A stretch of DNA of 64,000 bases from Paraflavitalea sp. CAU 1676 (GCF_029223285.1 NZ_JARHUJ010000005.1:310001-374000), one strand, 5' to 3'. Positions 24,233 to 34,202 are shown, numbered from the stretch's first letter. Notes: generated by a model not told the origin, from the letters alone. Numbers and translations are program-made.

Positions 24233-26456
24233 CCTCATACAAATCCCAATTATCAGCATTCAGTTGCACCAAACGAAACGACTTCGTTGCATCTCGCAAT
24301 ATGGCCTTCACCCAGCGCGGGAAGGCATTGGCTGCCCTGGCATTTTCCCAGGTCCTGATGGTATGGAAAATGGCTTCTTTTTGCGGACAGCTTTCAACAT
24401 CCTGCTGGTTTATCGTCAAACTGTACGTGGTACCGAAGCCTACTGAAATGGCTTGTATATGTTCATATTGCTCCACCGTAGAGTTGGCTTTGATCGGGAA
24501 ATTGCCGCCCATACCGATCGGGAAGAAATTAGCATAGGTTACATCGCGCAGGTCTTTGCCCTGGCTCATAGTGCTTCCCCATTCCCGCGTGTCAACGTCA
24601 TACAAATTCTTCCCCCCACCTACATTCCAGATACTCTGATAATGCCAGGAGCCCTCCGACAAAGTAGCCCCCGTAAAACGGATATAGGGAACGCCAGCAG
24701 CTGCGGCGCTCTCAAACATTTTTCTAAAGAACCGCTTAGTGGAATAATAACCATGTCCGCTGTTGAACAGGAATTCCTGTCCGTCGAAATCAAAATAGGC
24801 CAGTCCGTTGATCGCGCAAACATCCGCATAGTGTTTGGCAATTTCATCCTGCAACTGCATATTGGGGATCAACCCCTCGTACCCGTAATTGATTGTCACC
24901 TGAAGCTTATAGACCGTATCGCCCGATTGGTGTGTGGCTGGGGTTGTTTTCCAATAACCACGCTTTACATTCAGTAATCGATAAGGGGCCTTGTCAGATA
25001 CCCCTAAGTAATGGATCAGTTCCTTGCCGATCCTGATCATATTCAGCTCGGCGCAATGCCCCTCCCAACTAGCTATCTCTTCCAGGTGTTTGGGATCATT
25101 CACCACAATGATGGTATCGGTAGCGCTGATAGGCCGGGCCAGCAAGCGCTTTTGCTGATAACAAAGGCTGTCGCTGGGTACCGGACTCGCATCCATCGTA
25201 CCGGGCGCCAGCGAATTGGTAATCGGCGTACGCCCAATGATGATGCCTTCCCGCGATGCCAACGCCGCAAATGCTTTGTGCGACAAATTGCCCGCTGTCA
25301 TCTTAATAGGCTGTTTTTCGAAGTTGCGTCCGTCAATATATCCCCCGTTGCCACGATCGGGTCTCAGAAAGTCCTGGTCATATAAACTGATCGCTTTAAA
25401 CCCTAATCGCTTCGTGTAGGCGATAGTGCTATCGTAGCGTTTGCCGCTCGTCAACAGGTCCGGCACATAAGCGGCAGGGGCCTTCACCCATTTTCCATTC
25501 ACCGTAGGGTAGGGGAGTTTTTCATTCAACACGATGCGCTGCACCACATCCATCAGTGCCGTACTATCCGGACTGCCCCACAACGCTATGGATGAACCTA
25601 TATAATCTACACCCGGCAGAGGCTGTACCTCGATATGGTTGGGAACGTTGGCCGCCATATGCGGGATCAGTGAAAACAGGATATCTCTCTTGCGCGACCG
25701 GTCCCGTGAGTGATACGCCACCGAAATTTGACCTTTAGGGTCTACCTGTGCGGCATTGCCATACAGTATGCGGTACCAGGGCTCCTTATGCGCATAGAAC
25801 GCTACATCGCTGATACCATTACCGCCCAAGCTAAATACCTGCCCTTCGTGCAAGGAATCAGGTAAGGGGAAGCGTTTGGTATCTGGGGTATGAATGATAT
25901 ACTGAAAGGGCGCAGCGTCGCCTACCGTCGTGGACAACCCGCCTAGGGTATTGTCGTTTAAGGCAAGCATACCGATGGCATAGTTGACCGCCTCGCTGGT
26001 ATCCCGGGCCACGCCAATGATCTCACCCAGCAGGTTATTGATGTTGGTATGGTACGGCCCCCATTGAATGCCTTCAATGTTCTTTCGGTTCGTCAGCGAC
26101 TGCAAGGTCAGCTTCAGGTATTTATCCTGCGGCTCCAGCCGCACCTGCGCCACCGACCCATTCGCATAAGTGAGGACGATCCTTTGCTGCGCGGTTTGGT
26201 AAACTGCCTTTACAGGAGGGTAGTATTTTTTATTAATCCCATCGTACAGCAACAACAACGGCGATGGCTTCCCGGCCGGACTAAACTCCCGGTTCGGAGT
26301 TACCGTCCTGTTTTTCATGCTGGTGATATAGCCCCGCTGATCGATATGGACCTTGAGATAATTGGTCTGAACATTCCATTGACCAAACAGATCCGGCAGG
26401 ATAAAAACGGAAGCCAACAGCAGGATCGCTATTTTAGAAATGCTTTTTAGGGTCAT
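24171..26456 (-). CDS. Large secreted glycosidase-like protein
   Basis: ATG at 26456 is chosen because it puts a good signal peptide first (M-T-L-K-S-I-S-K-I-A-I-L-L-L-A-S-V-F); an ATG 36 nt further upstream adds non-hydrophobic sequence. The 761-residue product has a beta-sandwich-like N-terminal third (Y-L-K-V-H-I-D-Q-R-G-Y-I-T-S-M-K) and a probable TIM-barrel middle with L-A-Y-F-D-F-D-G-Q-E-F near 525-535, which looks like a glycoside hydrolase catalytic strand. No CAZy family is recognised and the catalytic residues are unproven. It is the last gene of the sigma/FecR/SusCD cluster, separated from the cytochrome gene by 203 bp with a terminator-like hairpin. Confidence 0.72.
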   Translation of the reverse strand: MTLKSISKIAILLLASVFILPDLFGQWNVQTNYLKVHIDQRGYITSMKNRTVTPNREFSPAGKPSPLLLLYDGINKKYYPPVKAVYQTAQQRIVLTYANGSVAQVRLEPQDKYLKLTLQSLTNRKNIEGIQWGPYHTNINNLLGEIIGVARDTSEAVNYAIGMLALNDNTLGGLSTTVGDAAPFQYIIHTPDTKRFPLPDSLHEGQVFSLGGNGISDVAFYAHKEPWYRILYGNAAQVDPKGQISVAYHSRDRSRKRDILFSLIPHMAANVPNHIEVQPLPGVDYIGSSIALWGSPDSTALMDVVQRIVLNEKLPYPTVNGKWVKAPAAYVPDLLTSGKRYDSTIAYTKRLGFKAISLYDQDFLRPDRGNGGYIDGRNFEKQPIKMTAGNLSHKAFAALASREGIIIGRTPITNSLAPGTMDASPVPSDSLCYQQKRLLARPISATDTIIVVNDPKHLEEIASWEGHCAELNMIRIGKELIHYLGVSDKAPYRLLNVKRGYWKTTPATHQSGDTVYKLQVTINYGYEGLIPNMQLQDEIAKHYADVCAINGLAYFDFDGQEFLFNSGHGYYSTKRFFRKMFESAAAAGVPYIRFTGATLSEGSWHYQSIWNVGGGKNLYDVDTREWGSTMSQGKDLRDVTYANFFPIGMGGNFPIKANSTVEQYEHIQAISVGFGTTYSLTINQQDVESCPQKEAIFHTIRTWENARAANAFPRWVKAILRDATKSFRLVQLNADNWDLYEVTSNGVGRVLVAALTRQRGY

Positions 26457-26490
26457 GCTCAAAAAGATTTTAAGAAGGCAGCCTGAGTGC

Positions 26491-26518
26491 AAAAATAAGA
26501 AGGGGCTGGAAAGCCCCC
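26491..26518 (-). terminator. Hairpin terminator between cytochrome and glycosidase-like genes
   Basis: GGGGCT and AGCCCC (26502-26518 on the plus strand) form a 6-bp GC stem; on the minus strand it is followed by TTCTTATTTTT. It probably ends part of the transcription from the SusCD operon before the glycosidase-like gene. Confidence 0.6.
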
Positions 26519-26659
26519 TCGTAGCGTAACACTGATTGCCGCTTATGAGAAAAGATTGTGTAAGCCTTCGATAAATGAACTCTGATATTTTTTGTCAACA
26601 GAAACCAGGTTGGGTAGACTGTTGATTAAAGAACTTGATCGCATTTGCATAAACCGGAC

Positions 26660-27661
26660 CTAATAAGCCGGCTTTTTCCCCTTGGCCTTCCAATGCTTTA
26701 TAATGGGAGGAAAAGGGCCATACTTATGCTGAGAGATGGAGAACGTATCGGCAAAAGGCCCCCGGTCGTAATCGATCGCTTTTTCCTCGAGATTGGGATA
26801 CTGAAACTCTTGCACCTTCGAACGATTATGGATAGCGTCGTTGTTGACAAAAGCGGCGATATCCAACGCCTCGTCAGCCCTGAGTAGAGGTTTAAGATAG
26901 GTAGCCGAATCATGCGGCATATTCGCTACCAACCATTGCGCCATCTTGATCACCCGGTGCATGCTCGAGCCCGGCTGGTACGATTTCTCTCCCCACAGAG
27001 GCGGGTACACATAAGCAACATTGTCGGGCTGCATCACTCCCTCTCCGTTTTGTCCATGACACCTGGCGCAATGCGAAATGTATAGTTGCCCACCGGTGAC
27101 AGAGTTGGCTGCCGTATCCGGGAAGGTGATCTCCAGACCTTTTACACCGGGCGTATTCATGGCTACCTGCGAGGTGTCGCTGATCCATTTGAGGTAAGAT
27201 AGAAAGGCGATCATTTCTTTACCATCCAACGGTAATGGCTTGCCCAGGTGCGGTCGCATTATGCAATTGTTGACACGCTCTGCCAGCGACAATACCCTTC
27301 CTTCCCTGGCCCGGTATTCTGGGTATCTCCTGAAACTGGTTTGCAGGTTGAAAGAATAAGGTTTGGTACCACCATCCTGGTGGCAATTGGTACAGTTCAT
27401 TTTGTTGTTGGTATAACGGCCGTTCACACCATCGGGACCTATCAGGTACGATGTGCGCATCATTAAGTCCCTGCCATACCGGACCGCCTCGCCGTATTGT
27501 CCGGCCGGGATTTTGGTGGAGTCGAGGTAAAACAAATTGGTAACCTGCGCAGGTACAGACTCCTTTGCCATCTTTCCTATTTCGTTGTTGTTGCAGGATA
27601 CGGTGTATATACCAATACCGACCAGCACACAACAAGCCAATATCGCATAGGTTAATTTCAT
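26660..27661 (-). CDS. Dihaem cytochrome c, TsdA-like
   Basis: The 333-residue protein begins with a hydrophobic segment ending Y-T-V-S-C, a lipobox, so it is probably a periplasm-facing lipoprotein. Two haem c motifs are seen: C-T-N-C-H near 91 and C-A-R-C-H near 198. The stretch between, Y-P-E-Y-R-A-R-E-G-R-V-L-S-L-A-E-R-V-N-N-C and then G-K-P-L-P-L-D-G-K-E-M, closely resembles thiosulfate dehydrogenase TsdA, where a cysteine in this region ligates the active-site haem. By that resemblance it could oxidise thiosulfate or reduce tetrathionate; this is inference. It lies 14 nt after the arylsulfotransferase-like gene in the SusCD operon. Confidence 0.85.
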   Translation of the reverse strand: MKLTYAILACCVLVGIGIYTVSCNNNEIGKMAKESVPAQVTNLFYLDSTKIPAGQYGEAVRYGRDLMMRTSYLIGPDGVNGRYTNNKMNCTNCHQDGGTKPYSFNLQTSFRRYPEYRAREGRVLSLAERVNNCIMRPHLGKPLPLDGKEMIAFLSYLKWISDTSQVAMNTPGVKGLEITFPDTAANSVTGGQLYISHCARCHGQNGEGVMQPDNVAYVYPPLWGEKSYQPGSSMHRVIKMAQWLVANMPHDSATYLKPLLRADEALDIAAFVNNDAIHNRSKVQEFQYPNLEEKAIDYDRGPFADTFSISQHKYGPFPPIIKHWKAKGKKPAY

Positions 27662-27675
27662 ACGAGTATTTTTAT

Positions 27676-29094
27676 TTATTGCTGTAAAGGCAGGCTGTCA
27701 ATAAACTCAGCCCGGTAAGGAATAAAACCGGTTCTGATACGCCATAGTATTTCACCGTTTTTGCCTGCTAATGAAACGGAGTTGGCCTGCGAGCTGCAAA
27801 CCAGCATACTGGAATCGCCCACGAAATAGGCGCTCCCCATTCTTTCGCTGTAAAGATTGATGGGCAACGGAAGTGAAAGGTCAACATGCGCTTTGCGGTC
27901 AGCTTCATCCAATGTATATACCAATACACTCGATTGCCGTTTGGCCACGCCGTTCTCAAACAGCATCAACTGATTCTTTGAAGTGCGGTGTACTGCATGC
28001 GACTCGGTAAATGGACCGCCGGGTGAAAAAGTAAAGTCGGCATCCCGGCCCATCTTCCAGATGAGCTTGCCATTCTTTGCATCAATTTTCCATATCTGGC
28101 CCGATAAATAGAATGATAGCAAATAGTTCCCGTCGGTATCCAAACTCAAACTGTTGGCATGCAGCCAGTCGGCCTTGTCCCTTACAATATGCGGATCACT
28201 CAACGGGTCCACAACATCAAACACCGACCAGCTCCATACTTTATTGCCCTTTTTATCGAGCACCAGTATACCGTCGCCGGTTACCGTATCTGATAGGGTG
28301 CCACTCACGCTACGCAGATCATATACCTTTTTCTCCAGCGTTATGGTCACCAGTTGCTGGGAGGCGTTGTAGAAAACATCGTGGTGAATGGTTTTGTCGA
28401 GTCCTTTTTCTCCCTTCTTTAATTGAAAAACCGTATCCCCCGCGAGCGATATTTCCAGTATCTGATCACCATAGCTGGTAGGGTAGGATAGTGGGGCTAC
28501 GATAGCCAAAATGGTGTTGTTGTTCGTATAATGTGCCACTTTAAACCCGGCATCTCCAATGGTATGGTACCAGGCTAAATTCCCTTTTGCATCCGTCAGG
28601 TACAATTGCCCGGGTGGATCACGACGGGCAGTTAACACATAGCCGTGTTGAAATTTGTCTGGCAAAGATGGCTGCATTTCTGCCGGCATGATCATTTCCT
28701 GCATACCAGCCGGTATTTCCTTTGTGTCAAATGTTCCGGAACCAACTACGGTGTTTTCACATTCCTTGTGCCGGGCTACCACTTCATACGCATACGTGCT
28801 GGCGGGGTTAAGAAATAGCAGGGAAAAAGAATGATCTTCTTTGGCAATCGAAACCGGTGTAACAAAAACTTGTTGGCTGTTTCGGGTTTCCCAATATCGT
28901 ACCAGCAGATCAGCCTTTTCATGGCTCACTACCTGTATCTTTTTCATCAGTACATTGCCCGTTGACGATGGCTCCTTTACCGATATTAGTTTTACGTCGC
29001 AGCCCGACCTGCAGGCTGGCAACAATAGCAGGAAAAAAGATACTGCAAGCTGGGCTTGCAGTATCTGTAAAAAACAGCGCTTCGTTACTTCCAT
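27676..29094 (-). CDS. Arylsulfotransferase (ASST) family lipoprotein
   Basis: A 472-residue protein with an N-terminal hydrophobic run ending L-P-A-C-R-S-G-C (lipobox), so exported. The middle part is an ASST-type beta propeller: Y-L-T-D-A-K-G-N-L-A-W-Y-H, T-I-H-H-D-V-F-Y near 236 and L-H-A-N-S-L-S-L-D near 314, followed by G-N-Y-L-L-S-F, then E-S-H-A-V-H near 368. The conserved histidines in H-H-D, L-H-A-N and S-H-A-V-H fit the sulfotransferase active-site pattern. ASSTs move sulfate between phenolic compounds in the periplasm. The start codon lies inside the last 10 nt of the SusD gene, so translation is coupled. Its presence in a SusCD operon is unusual. Confidence 0.87.
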   Translation of the reverse strand: MEVTKRCFLQILQAQLAVSFFLLLLPACRSGCDVKLISVKEPSSTGNVLMKKIQVVSHEKADLLVRYWETRNSQQVFVTPVSIAKEDHSFSLLFLNPASTYAYEVVARHKECENTVVGSGTFDTKEIPAGMQEMIMPAEMQPSLPDKFQHGYVLTARRDPPGQLYLTDAKGNLAWYHTIGDAGFKVAHYTNNNTILAIVAPLSYPTSYGDQILEISLAGDTVFQLKKGEKGLDKTIHHDVFYNASQQLVTITLEKKVYDLRSVSGTLSDTVTGDGILVLDKKGNKVWSWSVFDVVDPLSDPHIVRDKADWLHANSLSLDTDGNYLLSFYLSGQIWKIDAKNGKLIWKMGRDADFTFSPGGPFTESHAVHRTSKNQLMLFENGVAKRQSSVLVYTLDEADRKAHVDLSLPLPINLYSERMGSAYFVGDSSMLVCSSQANSVSLAGKNGEILWRIRTGFIPYRAEFIDSLPLQQ

Positions 29095-30722
29095 AGCGGA
29101 TTTTGTGTAAGCTTGTTGTTGGTTTGCAACTCTGCCGCGGGTATCGGGAATATATAATGCTTGCTCTCTACTTTGTCGGCCCCCTGCTTAAGGTGCGAAG
29201 CCATATAGGCCTTAAGGTCAGCAGCAGCCGGGAACCATCTTTTCAGATCGTTCCACCTGTTCTGCTCAAAATAGAACTCCAGCAATTTCTGGTGCCTCAG
29301 TTCATTCATCAGGTCGGCAGCAGCCGGAAAATCTGCCGCTACTTTCGTGGTTAAACCCGCTCTTTGCCTGATCCTGTTGATGCTCTGCAGGGCAATGTCG
29401 GGATGGTTGTTCAGTAAAGCCGCTTCGGCATGCAGCAGCAACACTTCGGCAAAACGCATCACCTCTACATTGGCGGTAGAAGGAACGGCCGACCAATAGT
29501 TGTCGCCCCCGTTGGCATCGCGCCAGGCACTGGTGAACTTCTTATTCAGGAATTTACCTTCCGAGAAGTTTTTATAGATCGGTTCAAACCGGTCGATGCT
29601 GGTGGCTGCAGCTGCCCACAACGCGTCGAATGATTTGTTATCATACCAGGTGGCATCGGTTTCGCCGAAATCGGAATACTTCCACATGAGCGTGGCATAC
29701 ATTCTTTTATCAAATTTGGTATCCGAGCCGCCGGGTCTCAATTCTTTTTTGAACTCCTTTACCAGGAACTGGGAAGGGATGTACTTGAACCAACCACCGC
29801 TGGCCGGACTACCGGTAAGCTGCGGGCGATAGTTGTACATCGCATTGCCACCGCTTTCTTCGTTCCAGGGGCTATACTGGCTATTATAAGGCCCATACAC
29901 CCATTCCAGCACCGACTCTTTGTTGAATTCCTTCTTGTCGGTAAAATTATCTTCAAAGTTGCTGACGAGGTCGTAATCGTAAGGCGCCGTAAGCAGCTTT
30001 GCCAATGTGCTTTCTGCCTTGCCATAATCTTTAATGTACAAGTAGGCTTTGCCGAGAAATGCATAAACAGCGCCTTGCGTGATCCTGCCTTTATCGCCTG
30101 CAGGTCTTGTCACTGGCAGGTCGCCCGCCGATTCGGTAAAATCTTTGATGGCCTGCTGGTACACAGTGGCCATCGGCGACGCAGGAATAAAAGCATCCTC
30201 CGAAGACTGAGCTACAGTGGTCTTCAGCGGCACGTCGCCAAAGTTGGAGGCCAACAGGAAATAGCTCAGGCCCCGCAGAAACTTTGCCTCAGCCTGGTAG
30301 CTTTTCGTCAGTGTAGCATCTAAATTGGCCTTGCCGGCATTTTCAATAACCAGGTTGGCCCGGTAAATAGCGCTGTACAATTTCGAGAAGATGTCTTGTA
30401 TGTCGCCGTTTTTGGCGTCATTGATAAAATAAGCAACCTGGGTGGTAGAAGGTTCTCCGCCGGGAATGGTCAGTACATCGTCGCCCAGGGCATTGATGTC
30501 CTGGTATCCCCTGAAGGCGCCCCAATAGCCGCTCAGCGGCAACCGCATAGGACTATATACGGAAGCGACCGCCGACTTTACATCAGCTTCCGTTTTCCAA
30601 AACTTATCTTCTGTAAGCTGGTTGGGGTTGCTGGTTTCCAGAAAGCTTTTTTTACATCCCACGATGATCACCGCGGAAGCGGCAATGGTTATAAAAGTCA
30701 GCTTAAATATGTTGTTCGTCAT
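29085..30722 (-). CDS. RagB/SusD family nutrient-uptake lipoprotein
   Basis: ATG 30722 puts the signal first (M-T-N-N-I-F-K-L-T-F-I-T-I-A-A-S, lipobox I-V-G-C near 22); an upstream in-frame ATG would add nine residues. Of 545 residues, the N-terminal S-N-P-N-Q-L-T-E-D-K-F-W-K region, the TPR-like helices (I-Y-R-A-N-L-V-I-E-N-A, A-K-F-L-R-G-L-S-Y-F) and the C-terminal R-H-Q-K-L-L-E-F-Y-F-E-Q-N-R-W-N-D-L-K-R-W are all standard for SusD. It sits on the outer leaflet as a lid for the SusC channel. It follows the SusC gene by 26 nt. Confidence 0.96.
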   Translation of the reverse strand: MTNNIFKLTFITIAASAVIIVGCKKSFLETSNPNQLTEDKFWKTEADVKSAVASVYSPMRLPLSGYWGAFRGYQDINALGDDVLTIPGGEPSTTQVAYFINDAKNGDIQDIFSKLYSAIYRANLVIENAGKANLDATLTKSYQAEAKFLRGLSYFLLASNFGDVPLKTTVAQSSEDAFIPASPMATVYQQAIKDFTESAGDLPVTRPAGDKGRITQGAVYAFLGKAYLYIKDYGKAESTLAKLLTAPYDYDLVSNFEDNFTDKKEFNKESVLEWVYGPYNSQYSPWNEESGGNAMYNYRPQLTGSPASGGWFKYIPSQFLVKEFKKELRPGGSDTKFDKRMYATLMWKYSDFGETDATWYDNKSFDALWAAAATSIDRFEPIYKNFSEGKFLNKKFTSAWRDANGGDNYWSAVPSTANVEVMRFAEVLLLHAEAALLNNHPDIALQSINRIRQRAGLTTKVAADFPAAADLMNELRHQKLLEFYFEQNRWNDLKRWFPAAADLKAYMASHLKQGADKVESKHYIFPIPAAELQTNNKLTQNPLWK

Positions 30723-30748
30723 TGTGTAAGATTGAAAGTTGTTAAACA

Positions 30749-33700
30749 TTAAAAAGATACAGTGATACCTGCCATAATAGCCCGTTGAATGGGAAATCCG
30801 CCCCAGTCATTACCTCTGCTCAATGGATTGCCACCATTGCCCAGGTCAGGGTTGTAACCACTGTATTTTGTAATCGTAAACAAATTTTCTGCAGATGCAT
30901 AAAACCTTGCCCGCTCGATACCCAACTTGGTTTTAGTAAATGCGGGTGATAAAGTATAACCCAGTTCTACACGCTTCAAACGGACATACGAACCCTCTTC
31001 CAGCCAACGGTCGCTATTCTGCCTGGCATTCAGGTTTGGATCAGCCAAAATGAAGCGGGGGAAATTAGAACTGCTATTGCTGGGTGACCACGCATTCAAG
31101 GCATCGCTGGAGAAGTTGGTGTATTCATTCATTTTTTCCATCCAGTAGCGCGGTCCGTTGTAAATCTTATTGCCAAATACGCCTTGCAGCAGCAGGTTAA
31201 TATCAAAGCTCTTCCAGGAGGCATTAGCGCTAAGTCCTGTTTCAAATGAGGGGATGGGAGAGCCTACGTATTGCTGATCGTTGTTGTCGATGATGCCATC
31301 TTTGTTATAATCTTCAAACTTAAGATCACCCGGTTTTGCGTTCGGTTGTATTTTGTTACCACTGTGGCCGGTATAGGCATCTACTTCCTGTTGTGTTTTA
31401 AACGTGCCCAGGTTTTTGATCAGGAAAAAGCTGCCGAGGGCATAATCTACAATACCCCGTTGCAGGTCGCCAAATTGCTGGTTGCCGCTGCCAATGGTTA
31501 CGGCCACCATTTTGTTTTTCATGGCCGACATATTCCAGCCGATGTTGTAGGACCAGTCTTTTTTCTTTTCGCCGTAGTTGATGCTTAACTCGATACCGGT
31601 GTTGTTGATATTACCTGCATTGACCGGGGGAGCGCCATTGATACCCGTACTTAAAGGAATGGGCACGCTAAGCAAAACACCCTCGGATTGCTTTTTGAAC
31701 CAGTCAAAAACGATGTTCAGTCGGTTGCTCAACAGGGTGGCATCAAATCCGATATTAACCGTGTTTGATTTTTCCCAGGTAAGGTTTTTGGGTGATTGTG
31801 CACCGCTGGGAATACTGCCGATGATCATACCGCCATCCGTGAGGAAGTTGAGGTTGGTTCTCAACAGTGCCTGGGTGGTATACAAGTCAATGAGGTCATT
31901 GCCGAGTGTACCAACACCGCCGCGGATCTTGAGGAAGTCGATGACGTTGCTGAGGGCAGATTGTTTGAAGAACTCTTCATTGCTCACGTCCCAAGCTGCT
32001 GATACACCATAGAAAGTGCCTTTGTTATAAGCAGGATCGAATATGGAGGAGGCATCCTGGCGCAGTGACGCGTACAAAGAATACCGGCTATCGTAGGCGT
32101 AAGTGATCCTTCCGAATTGTGAAGTTCTCGTACTGGTGCTGGTGGAACCGTAAGGCTTGTCCCAGGAAGTAGCTGCAGATATACCGTACAGGTCTAATGA
32201 CGGATAATACGCGGAAACACCAAAACCATCCGAACTATCCCTTTGCGCCGCATAACCCGCCATTAACGAGAAATGGTGAACCCCGAGGGTTTTCTCATAG
32301 CTAAGAATGTTTTCTACCAGCCACTGATTGGTAAGCGAAGAGCCCCTGCCTGTTTGTGGTTTGTTGAGGGTGGTACTGCCATCGGAATAGGGGTTCAGGT
32401 AATTGTTTTGATAGCCCCGGTTATTGGAATAGCCAACGTTTAACCGGTATTTCAATTGATCGATCAACCTGATCTCGGCAAACGCATCTACGATAATACT
32501 GGCATTGTTGCTATTGTTGCGCGTTGCATCGAGGAAAGCCACAATGTTGGTAAGGTTCTTCAAAGCAGCCGGCCGCATGCCCCATCCGCCATTGGTATTG
32601 GTGGGGTCGTAAACCGGTACGGTAGGAGAGGCCACCAGTGATGTGATGATAGTACTATGCGTCTGGTCGGCGCTGCCGCCTGCATAGTTACGGCCACCGG
32701 TTTTATTATAGATAAAAGTTTCACCCACTTTCACCCGGCCTTTTTCATACACTGATTTTATCCTGAAGTTGGCACTGGAGAAATCGGAGTGGATAACAGC
32801 GCCTGTTTGCTTCAGGTAGCTGCCAGACAGGCTGTAGAGGAAATTCTCTGACCCGCCCGTGAGATCCATATTCGCCTTGAAGTTGGGGGCAGTACGGAAG
32901 ATCTCCTCCTGCCAGTTGGTATTGACACCATTGCCTGTTGGGTAGGCACCGCCGTTATCATTGAATATTTTAGCGATCTGCTCGCTGTTCATGACAGAGA
33001 TCCTTTTGGGGATACTGTTTTGACCGTACACAGCATTGAACTGTATTTTGGGCGAAGTGTTTTTGCGGCCGGTTTTGGTGGTCACCATAATTACGCCGCC
33101 TGCAGCCCTTGCACCATAGATATTCGCAGCGGAGGCATCTTTCAGGATGTCGATATTTTGGATGTCGGAAGGGTTGAGACCATCCAGGCTTCCGAAAGGA
33201 ATACCATCAATGACTACCAGCGGGTTATTGTTACCCAAAGTGCCCGATCCCCGGATGGTGATGGACAAACCCGCTCCCGGAGCACCTCCATTCGATTCTA
33301 CGGATACACCCGGTACGCGACCCTGTAGCGCGGACGTCAGGTTGTTCGATGCATTGGCACTTAATTCCGCCACTTTTACAGAAGCTACCGCGCCGGATAC
33401 TTCTTTGCGCTTTTGCGTACCGTATCCCACTACTACAATTTCTTCCGTCTTCGAGTCCGCCAGCTTGAGGCTGATCTGCAGCGTCTCCGATTTGGAAACC
33501 TTAATTTCCCTGGTTTGATACCCGACGAAAGAAATGACCAGCATGCCGCCCCCTTCAGGTATTTGCAGGGAGAAGTTCCCCCTGGCATCGGTAACGGTGC
33601 CTTTGTCGGTTCCTTTTAAGGATACAGAAGCGCCTTCCAATGGTTTGCCGGTTTCTCCGGCCACCGTTCCGGTTATAGTAAGCAATGGTATAGGCGTATC

Positions 33701-34096
33701 CTTCACCTCAACGTTGTCAATAGGTTTGGGTTTTACAACCACTGTTTTCTCTATGATGGCAAAGGTTAAAGGCTGATCTTTAAAGCACAGCTGCAGCACT
33801 TGTTCCAGCGAACTGTTCAGGGCCTGTATATCCACTTTTTTAGCCTGCCGGATCAGTTTCCCTTCATACCAGAAATCATAGCCGGTTTGTTTTTTGATCT
33901 CCTTGAATACCTTCTCCAGCGAGATGTTTTTCCCCGACATGGTAACCGTCTGGGAATAGACCCCGGCGCTTACCTGCATGCAGATCGTGAGAAGCATAAT
34001 TGCGGTCAACTTCATAATCAACAGCGCCTGCCTCGCCGGCAGGCAGGTTTTGGTAAATCCCGTTTGTGGCGGGACAAAGAGTGCCTTCAAATGCAT
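30749..34096 (-). CDS. SusC/RagA TonB-linked receptor with STN domain
   Basis: The 1115-residue outer-membrane receptor has a long N-terminal extension before the signal (M-K-L-T-A-I-M-L-L-T-I-C-M-Q at about 28), then an STN domain (about 55-115, I-S-L-E-K-V-F-K-E-I-K-K-Q-T-G-Y), a CarboxypepD-reg-like domain (I-T-G-T-V ... G-Y-Q-T-R-E-I, about 135-210), a plug starting I-V-V-V-G-Y-G-T-Q-K-R-K-E, and a beta barrel to the C-terminal V-S-F. The STN domain fits signalling to the FecR anti-sigma factor encoded upstream. Codons around residue 20 contain a 7-bp GC-rich hairpin (34026-34044). The substrate is unknown. Confidence 0.95.
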   Translation of the reverse strand: MHLKALFVPPQTGFTKTCLPARQALLIMKLTAIMLLTICMQVSAGVYSQTVTMSGKNISLEKVFKEIKKQTGYDFWYEGKLIRQAKKVDIQALNSSLEQVLQLCFKDQPLTFAIIEKTVVVKPKPIDNVEVKDTPIPLLTITGTVAGETGKPLEGASVSLKGTDKGTVTDARGNFSLQIPEGGGMLVISFVGYQTREIKVSKSETLQISLKLADSKTEEIVVVGYGTQKRKEVSGAVASVKVAELSANASNNLTSALQGRVPGVSVESNGGAPGAGLSITIRGSGTLGNNNPLVVIDGIPFGSLDGLNPSDIQNIDILKDASAANIYGARAAGGVIMVTTKTGRKNTSPKIQFNAVYGQNSIPKRISVMNSEQIAKIFNDNGGAYPTGNGVNTNWQEEIFRTAPNFKANMDLTGGSENFLYSLSGSYLKQTGAVIHSDFSSANFRIKSVYEKGRVKVGETFIYNKTGGRNYAGGSADQTHSTIITSLVASPTVPVYDPTNTNGGWGMRPAALKNLTNIVAFLDATRNNSNNASIIVDAFAEIRLIDQLKYRLNVGYSNNRGYQNNYLNPYSDGSTTLNKPQTGRGSSLTNQWLVENILSYEKTLGVHHFSLMAGYAAQRDSSDGFGVSAYYPSLDLYGISAATSWDKPYGSTSTSTRTSQFGRITYAYDSRYSLYASLRQDASSIFDPAYNKGTFYGVSAAWDVSNEEFFKQSALSNVIDFLKIRGGVGTLGNDLIDLYTTQALLRTNLNFLTDGGMIIGSIPSGAQSPKNLTWEKSNTVNIGFDATLLSNRLNIVFDWFKKQSEGVLLSVPIPLSTGINGAPPVNAGNINNTGIELSINYGEKKKDWSYNIGWNMSAMKNKMVAVTIGSGNQQFGDLQRGIVDYALGSFFLIKNLGTFKTQQEVDAYTGHSGNKIQPNAKPGDLKFEDYNKDGIIDNNDQQYVGSPIPSFETGLSANASWKSFDINLLLQGVFGNKIYNGPRYWMEKMNEYTNFSSDALNAWSPSNSSSNFPRFILADPNLNARQNSDRWLEEGSYVRLKRVELGYTLSPAFTKTKLGIERARFYASAENLFTITKYSGYNPDLGNGGNPLSRGNDWGGFPIQRAIMAGITVSF
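34026..34044. repeat. GC-rich palindromic element inside the SusC signal region
   Basis: GCCTGCC-TCGCC-GGCAGGC is a 7-bp inverted repeat with a 5-bp loop, followed by AGG so that the GGCAGG word repeats. It resembles REP-type palindromes common in this phylum and encodes part of the unusual extension ahead of the signal peptide. Confidence 0.4.
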
Positions 34097-34169
34097 ACCT
34101 TTGTTTTGTTTGGGTTAATTAATAAGCAGTTCTCCAAGATTGTATTTATTGGCTGGCCCATACTTATTG

Positions 34170-34202
34170 CCGCTCCGGTCTCGACCCCGGAGCGGTTTTT
34201 TT
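34170..34202 (+). terminator. Terminator-like hairpin between FecR and SusC genes, plus-strand orientation
   Basis: CCGCTCCGG (34170-34178) and CCGGAGCGG (34187-34195) form a 9-bp stem followed by seven T residues. The T-run lies on the plus-strand side, while both flanking genes are read on the minus strand, so it cannot end the FecR transcript in the usual way. It may block antisense transcription. Confidence 0.65.
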
